A DNA stretch of 34,602 bases from Oculatellaceae cyanobacterium Prado106 (GTDB lineage Bacteria > Cyanobacteriota > Cyanobacteriia > Elainellales > Elainellaceae). Where the stretch lies: assembly GCA_025454315.1 (NCBI GenBank), contig JALOOP010000027.1, forward strand, positions 1-34,602. Reading direction: 5' to 3'. A program made the translations under genes and the position numbers. Below the pieces are notes generated by a model. The model saw only the letters and a list, made by a program, of their open reading frames with translations, was not told where the DNA came from and searched no databases. Each line of letters begins with the position of its first letter. The first letter of the stretch is position 1. Below, in pieces: positions 31,261 to 34,602 of this stretch.

Positions 31261-32793
31261 TTAGCCCAGTTCTCGTTTCAGGCGATAAATCACGGTATCG
31301 CGATCGACCTGCTGAAGAATGTCTTGAATCACCGTATTTGCGCCTTGTTCACCCCAAGTGCAGCCCCGCTCTAAATAGATTTGAGCCGCTTTGCCGACTC
31401 GGTAGGAGCCATATCCAGCGAGACTGGCCTGGGCGACGGCGGCAGTGGAATAGGCGGCGAAACCGGAGCCACTTTCAAAGGCAGTGGCGATCGCCCCAAA
31501 ACTCTTGCCCACGCCCAAGATTAGACCACTGCCCACCTCTCCGGCCAGCAGACTGCCAGAACTAAACAGGATCGATTTGAGCAGTTTTCCGGCTTCGTGG
31601 CGGGTCATGGGGAGGCCGTAGAGTCTGGCCAGGGAGCGGATCATGACCAGATCGGTGGCGGCTCCGCTGAGGAGATCGAGGACGGCGATCGGGTTGGCGG
31701 CAATGGCGATCGCTTTCCACTTGGCGAACTGCCAGATCAGATCTTCGGCTTCGCTGCGGTGGAGTTCCAGAACCGTGTTGGCCATGATCGTCTCAGATTC
31801 CTGGGCTTGGCGGAGGGCATTGAGAGCCAGGAGCGATCGCCCTTCCCGGTTGAGAATACTGACCAGCTTATGCTCCAACTCGCCGATATCCGGCTCGGGC
31901 TGTTCCCATTCGTGGGTGACCCGACCATCTGGCCATTCCACCCGGACTTCGATCGGGGCAGGTTCAGCAGCGACCAGGACAATATCTTCGGGTTCCAGGA
32001 AAGGCCGACGGATATCCCCTCCGTGACGGGCAAATAGGGTTTGCAGTTTGCGATAGATGCTCTGGCGATCCTGGTCGGGGTAGAGGTCGATTTTGTTAAA
32101 AACCAGGATCAGGGGTTTGTAGGTTTGCTGGAGTTCCGCCAGGGCGAGATATTCGGTGCGGGTGATGTCGCCAGCCACCACAAAGAGAATCAGATCCGCC
32201 TGTTCGGCCACATCCTTGGCCATGTCGGCGCGGATGTCTCCGCCAACTTCGTCTAGGCCGGGGGTGTCGATGAGTTCGACCCGGACTTGACTGTTGCCGT
32301 TGGAACTATTGGCGATCGACCAGTATACGGAGCGCGGATATTGAGTGACACCATGGATCGGCCCGGTTTGCAGCACCTTTTCGCCCAGCAGCGCGTTGAC
32401 CACGGTCGATTTGCCGCGACTGACCAGGCCAAAGACTGCAATGCGGATGAGGCCATTGTTCAGTTTGTCGAGGGTGCGGGTGAGGCGATCGAGTTGGAGT
32501 TTGAGGGTGGCCTGGTGTTCGATCGCTTCTGCACCGCGACGCTTCAACCGCACTTGATGGGCGTAGCGGTTGAGGATTTGCTTCAGACTAGTGCGCGCCT
32601 GGTTGTAGTGGAAGTCTTGCAGTTGGGCGCGGGTCAGGGAAGCCGGGGTGGAGTTGGGCGATGGGTAGGAAGTCAAGGCAATGGGGCAATGAATTGCAAT
32701 GAATTTTAGTTCTATTCTCGCTTGGGATGGCTCGATCGCGCAGGAAGGAATCGGTTCGGCTATCCTCCCTGACCGATCCAATCTGCGAATCAC
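31261..32793 (-). CDS. Dynamin/Era-like GTPase with DUF697-type C-terminus
   Basis: The frame spans 510 residues from a GTG at 32793, but the first 40 or so residues look non-conserved. A start near TTG 32676 (SLTRAQLQDF follows) is possible. GTP-binding motifs are G1 GLVSRGKST (122-130), G3 DTPG (176-179) and G4 NKID (233-236). A coiled-coil segment (60-110) precedes them. The C-terminus (about 350-490) holds hydrophobic helices (SGSLLAGEVGSGLILGVGKS) like the DUF697 membrane part of cyanobacterial YcjF/bacterial dynamin-type proteins. Its role in membrane remodelling or envelope stress is inferred from the family. Confidence 0.85.
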   Translation of the reverse strand: MIRRLDRSGRIAEPIPSCAIEPSQARIELKFIAIHCPIALTSYPSPNSTPASLTRAQLQDFHYNQARTSLKQILNRYAHQVRLKRRGAEAIEHQATLKLQLDRLTRTLDKLNNGLIRIAVFGLVSRGKSTVVNALLGEKVLQTGPIHGVTQYPRSVYWSIANSSNGNSQVRVELIDTPGLDEVGGDIRADMAKDVAEQADLILFVVAGDITRTEYLALAELQQTYKPLILVFNKIDLYPDQDRQSIYRKLQTLFARHGGDIRRPFLEPEDIVLVAAEPAPIEVRVEWPDGRVTHEWEQPEPDIGELEHKLVSILNREGRSLLALNALRQAQESETIMANTVLELHRSEAEDLIWQFAKWKAIAIAANPIAVLDLLSGAATDLVMIRSLARLYGLPMTRHEAGKLLKSILFSSGSLLAGEVGSGLILGVGKSFGAIATAFESGSGFAAYSTAAVAQASLAGYGSYRVGKAAQIYLERGCTWGEQGANTVIQDILQQVDRDTVIYRLKRELG

Positions 32794-32957
32794 TCTGGAG
32801 CAAGGCCAAGGACAGAGTGTGACGAGTGCTACCGTTTCGCCTCGTGGATTTTTGTAAAGGCTGGGTACTCTAAGCTGAGAATGTGATTTTTAGAACACTT
32901 TATTCCATCACGAGTACGGATAAAGCAACTCTTCAAATCCTCCATGTGTCGATTCAT

Positions 32958-33016
32958 AAGTTGGGCTGAGCGCTGGGTTTCGCCTGTGCGATCGCCCATT
33001 TTGCAAAGCCCAACTT
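32958..33016. repeat. REP-like inverted repeat upstream of the M50 gene
   Basis: Perfect 10-nt arms, AAGTTGGGCT and AGCCCAACTT, are separated by 39 nt that include GCTGGGTTTCGCC, a frequent cyanobacterial repeat piece. The second arm is followed by TTTC. It may be a mobile REP or MITE remnant. The 286-nt gap 32794-33079 shows no gene. Confidence 0.65.
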
Positions 33017-33079
33017 TTTCACTGTTTTGGGCGTGCTGTGTCGCTCATCTTACACTTGCCTGATTTGGATGCCGAACCT

Positions 33080-33700
33080 ATGTTTTTAAGTGCATTGTTT
33101 GCTAACCCTGTCTTTTTCTTGAGGGTGGTGTTCATTATTATCTTCTCCATTACGATTCATGAATTGGCGCATGGGGTAGCGGCCATGAGCCAGGGAGATG
33201 ACACGCCCCAGAAAAGCGGCCATATCACGTTCAATCCCGTGGTGCATATGGGTTGGCACGCCATTGTTTTTCTCTGTGTGGCGGGGATTGCCTGGGGACA
33301 AATGCCGGTGAATCCCGAGAATTTTCGGCGATCGCGCTGGGGACAGATTGTGGTGGCGATCGCAGGCCCCGCCGCCAACCTCGGACTGGCCATCTTAGCG
33401 CTCCTGCTGATGCAAGCCCAGATCCACCAGGGCAGCCCAGTCAGCTTAGAGTTTCTGTTTCTCGTCGCCCGCATTAACTTTGTGCTGTTTCTGCTGAACC
33501 TGATTCCCATTCCCCCGTTGGATGGTTTCCAGGTATTCAGTGAAGCATTTCCGGGTCTAAAGCCTGCTCAAGATAGCCCTTTTGCCCTGTTTGCCCTAAT
33601 GCTGCTGTTCCTCATGCCCGGTTTTTCCGAATGGCTGAGTACGATCGCAGATATCGTCATCCAAGCCTGCGTAGGCATCCGCTTAGTCGCGCTCCAATAA
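33080..33700 (+). CDS. M50-family membrane zinc protease (site-2 type)
   Basis: The protein has 206 residues from the ATG at 33080; the GTG at 33038 is less likely because it adds a poorly conserved stretch. HELAH (27-31) binds zinc, and NLIPIPPLDG (140-149) supplies the third ligand Asp148. The rest is membrane helices. It belongs to the compact cyanobacterial M50 group (no PDZ domain), similar to SpoIVFB-type or uncharacterised proteases. The likely role is regulated cleavage inside membranes; the substrate is unknown. No good ribosome site is seen, and a terminator follows. Confidence 0.88.
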   Translation: MFLSALFANPVFFLRVVFIIIFSITIHELAHGVAAMSQGDDTPQKSGHITFNPVVHMGWHAIVFLCVAGIAWGQMPVNPENFRRSRWGQIVVAIAGPAANLGLAILALLLMQAQIHQGSPVSLEFLFLVARINFVLFLLNLIPIPPLDGFQVFSEAFPGLKPAQDSPFALFALMLLFLMPGFSEWLSTIADIVIQACVGIRLVALQ

Positions 33701-33724
33701 TCGCAAAGTTTTTCCCCTGAACCC

Positions 33725-33762
33725 AAAAGCGGTGGCTTACCCAATGGTGAGCCACCGCTTTT
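33725..33762 (+). terminator. Rho-independent terminator after the M50 gene
   Basis: A perfect 13-bp stem (AAAAGCGGTGGCT with AGCCACCGCTTTT), a 12-nt loop and a T-run tail lie 25 nt after the stop. The flanking A- and T-runs make it bidirectional in form. Confidence 0.92.
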
Positions 33763-33908
33763 ATTCATTGTCTAAGAATTGGAGTCACAAATAACTGAAT
33801 ATTTCTACACTAAGGCACAAGCAAAGAAGACAAATTCCTCTGCGTCTCTGCGGTTTAAATTAATGTCCCTCCCATCCCAAGAAGTCCACAATCCAAAAGA
33901 ACCTGGAA

Positions 33909-34442
33909 TCAAGCCGACGAGCTTTCAGGATAGCTGTTGTTGAAGAGTTCCAGGATTTGCCGACCGATTTGTTTCATCTGAAGTTTAATCTCATCAATCG
34001 GCTGATTGGCTCCCATGAACTGCCAATGCTCAATGGTAGAGAGCCGCCACTGTTCTCCCATATGGGTAAACCCAACCGCTTCTAGACCAATGGCACGGCG
34101 ATCGCCCGTCAGGGGATCTTGATAAAAGCGAATTTGCACCAAAACACTACGGGCTTGCAGCCGCCGACTCCATCCCGGCAGGTGAAAGCCAATATCGATC
34201 GAATCGGGATCAACCAGGTCAAGCGTATCCGGATCATTAGCCCAGGGCTTGAGATCGGCGCGAGCATCGGGGAACTGAGCCTTAAACAGATTGACGACCG
34301 CCGCAATTTTCGTCGCGACTTCTAATCCGAGTGCTTGTTCTGCTGCATTCACAACCCATTTACTCCCGTAGCTGCTAAAGCCGATGTTTGAGTCGCTGTA
34401 GTTAGCTCTAGTGCATGTTTGTAAGGTTTTACCAAGAAACAT
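33909..34442 (-). CDS. Hypothetical cyanobacterial protein
   Basis: This 177-residue, soluble protein has no signal or membrane segment. It contains VVNAAEQALGLEVATKIAAVVNLFK, WANDPDTLDLVDPDSIDIGFHLPGWSRRLQ and LVQIRFYQDPLTGDRRAIGLEAVGFTHMGEQW, ending with a helix LKQMKQIGRQILELF-like. Such an alpha/beta layout with conserved Trp and Pro-Gly-Trp is seen in proteins I recall only as hypothetical. The first 20 residues (MFLGKTLQTCTRANYSDSN) look less conserved, so the true start may lie further in. No function is proposed. Confidence 0.6.
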   Translation of the reverse strand: MFLGKTLQTCTRANYSDSNIGFSSYGSKWVVNAAEQALGLEVATKIAAVVNLFKAQFPDARADLKPWANDPDTLDLVDPDSIDIGFHLPGWSRRLQARSVLVQIRFYQDPLTGDRRAIGLEAVGFTHMGEQWRLSTIEHWQFMGANQPIDEIKLQMKQIGRQILELFNNSYPESSSA

Positions 34443-34559
34443 GACAAATTAGCAATGACTTATCGTCTATGGTGACACAGAGAACGGCCAAAGGGGTACT
34501 CGGGAATACCATTCCAGCGATGTTCTGGGGCTAGGGGCATTAAGGAATGTTGAAGGTTT

Positions 34560-34602
34560 GGGGAGTGGGGTGTGGGGAGTGGGGAGTGGGGAGTGGGGAG
34601 TG
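34560..34602. repeat. Heptamer tandem array running off the window end
   Basis: Six heptamers GGGGAGT (one reads GGGGTGT) run to the last base and continue beyond it. It is a typical cyanobacterial STRR-like array and a potential G-quadruplex former. Confidence 0.85.

Noticed and set aside
31597-32709. Several long plus-strand frames opposite the GTPase gene
   Set aside because: Antisense shadows; the minus strand has intact G1, G3 and G4 motifs.
32958-33016. Complete insertion sequence or transposon
   Set aside because: Only an inverted repeat is present. There is no transposase gene or clear target duplication.

Overview
The window is chromosomal DNA from a cyanobacterium. The HIP1 octamer GCGATCGC and its core CGATCG recur throughout. 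The window carries acsF (oxygen-dependent chlorophyll ring-E cyclase), and many families are typical of cyanobacteria: an AMIN-domain amidase, a Uma2 protein, DUF3368/UPF0175 and DUF2283 proteins, and REP-like palindromes. The species cannot be fixed from the sequence. The mix of accessory genes and abundant short intergenic repeats suggests a large-genome, probably filamentous lineage.

Layout. 1-1150 is an eroded region with the end of an unknown gene, the 5' stump of an MmeI-like DNA methyltransferase, GC-rich palindromes and a 12-copy 21-nt tandem array. 1232-2489 holds a small unknown gene, a strong terminator, and a free-standing papain-fold toxin-like gene with a probable immunity gene. 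2683-8279 is a five-gene peptide/nickel-type ABC importer (lipoprotein, two permeases, two ATPases). Its second permease looks broken by a deletion plus frameshift, and its intergenic gaps are filled with unrelated simple repeats. 8581-9861 has a TauE/SafE permease, a truncated antitoxin-like gene and the 5' stump of a C5 cytosine methyltransferase. 10048-12744 holds the amidase and acsF. 12892-14343 has small accessory genes (an MNT nucleotidyltransferase, DUF2283, hypotheticals).

14394-18018 has two Rossmann-fold oxidoreductases, a metallophosphoesterase and trmB. 18061-19269 is a minus-strand run with a cysteine-rich putative zinc protein and a translationally coupled pair including a retropepsin-like protease. 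Then come a PMT-type glycosyltransferase (19337-20923) and a Uma2 nuclease. 21860-25320 is a possible envelope-sensing unit: an RTX-like protein and an LTxxQ (Spy-like) periplasmic protein, transcribed away from a NarL-type histidine kinase and response regulator. The rest holds a glycerophosphodiesterase, a receiver-kinase hybrid, lepB, a DUF3368/UPF0175 toxin-antitoxin pair, an HD phosphohydrolase, a pentapeptide-repeat protein, an orphan RHH-like antitoxin, a DUF697-type GTPase, an M50 protease and an unknown gene. The window ends inside a heptamer repeat.

The most unusual window-wide signal is tandem duplication placed exactly at gene edges. A permease's last codons and stop occur four times. 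A Shine-Dalgarno-bearing 17-mer occurs six times before one gene, and a similar 16-17-mer twice before another. A 16-mer occurs ten times before a third. Purine heptamer tracts abut two other genes. No tRNA, rRNA, CRISPR array or complete insertion sequence was seen.
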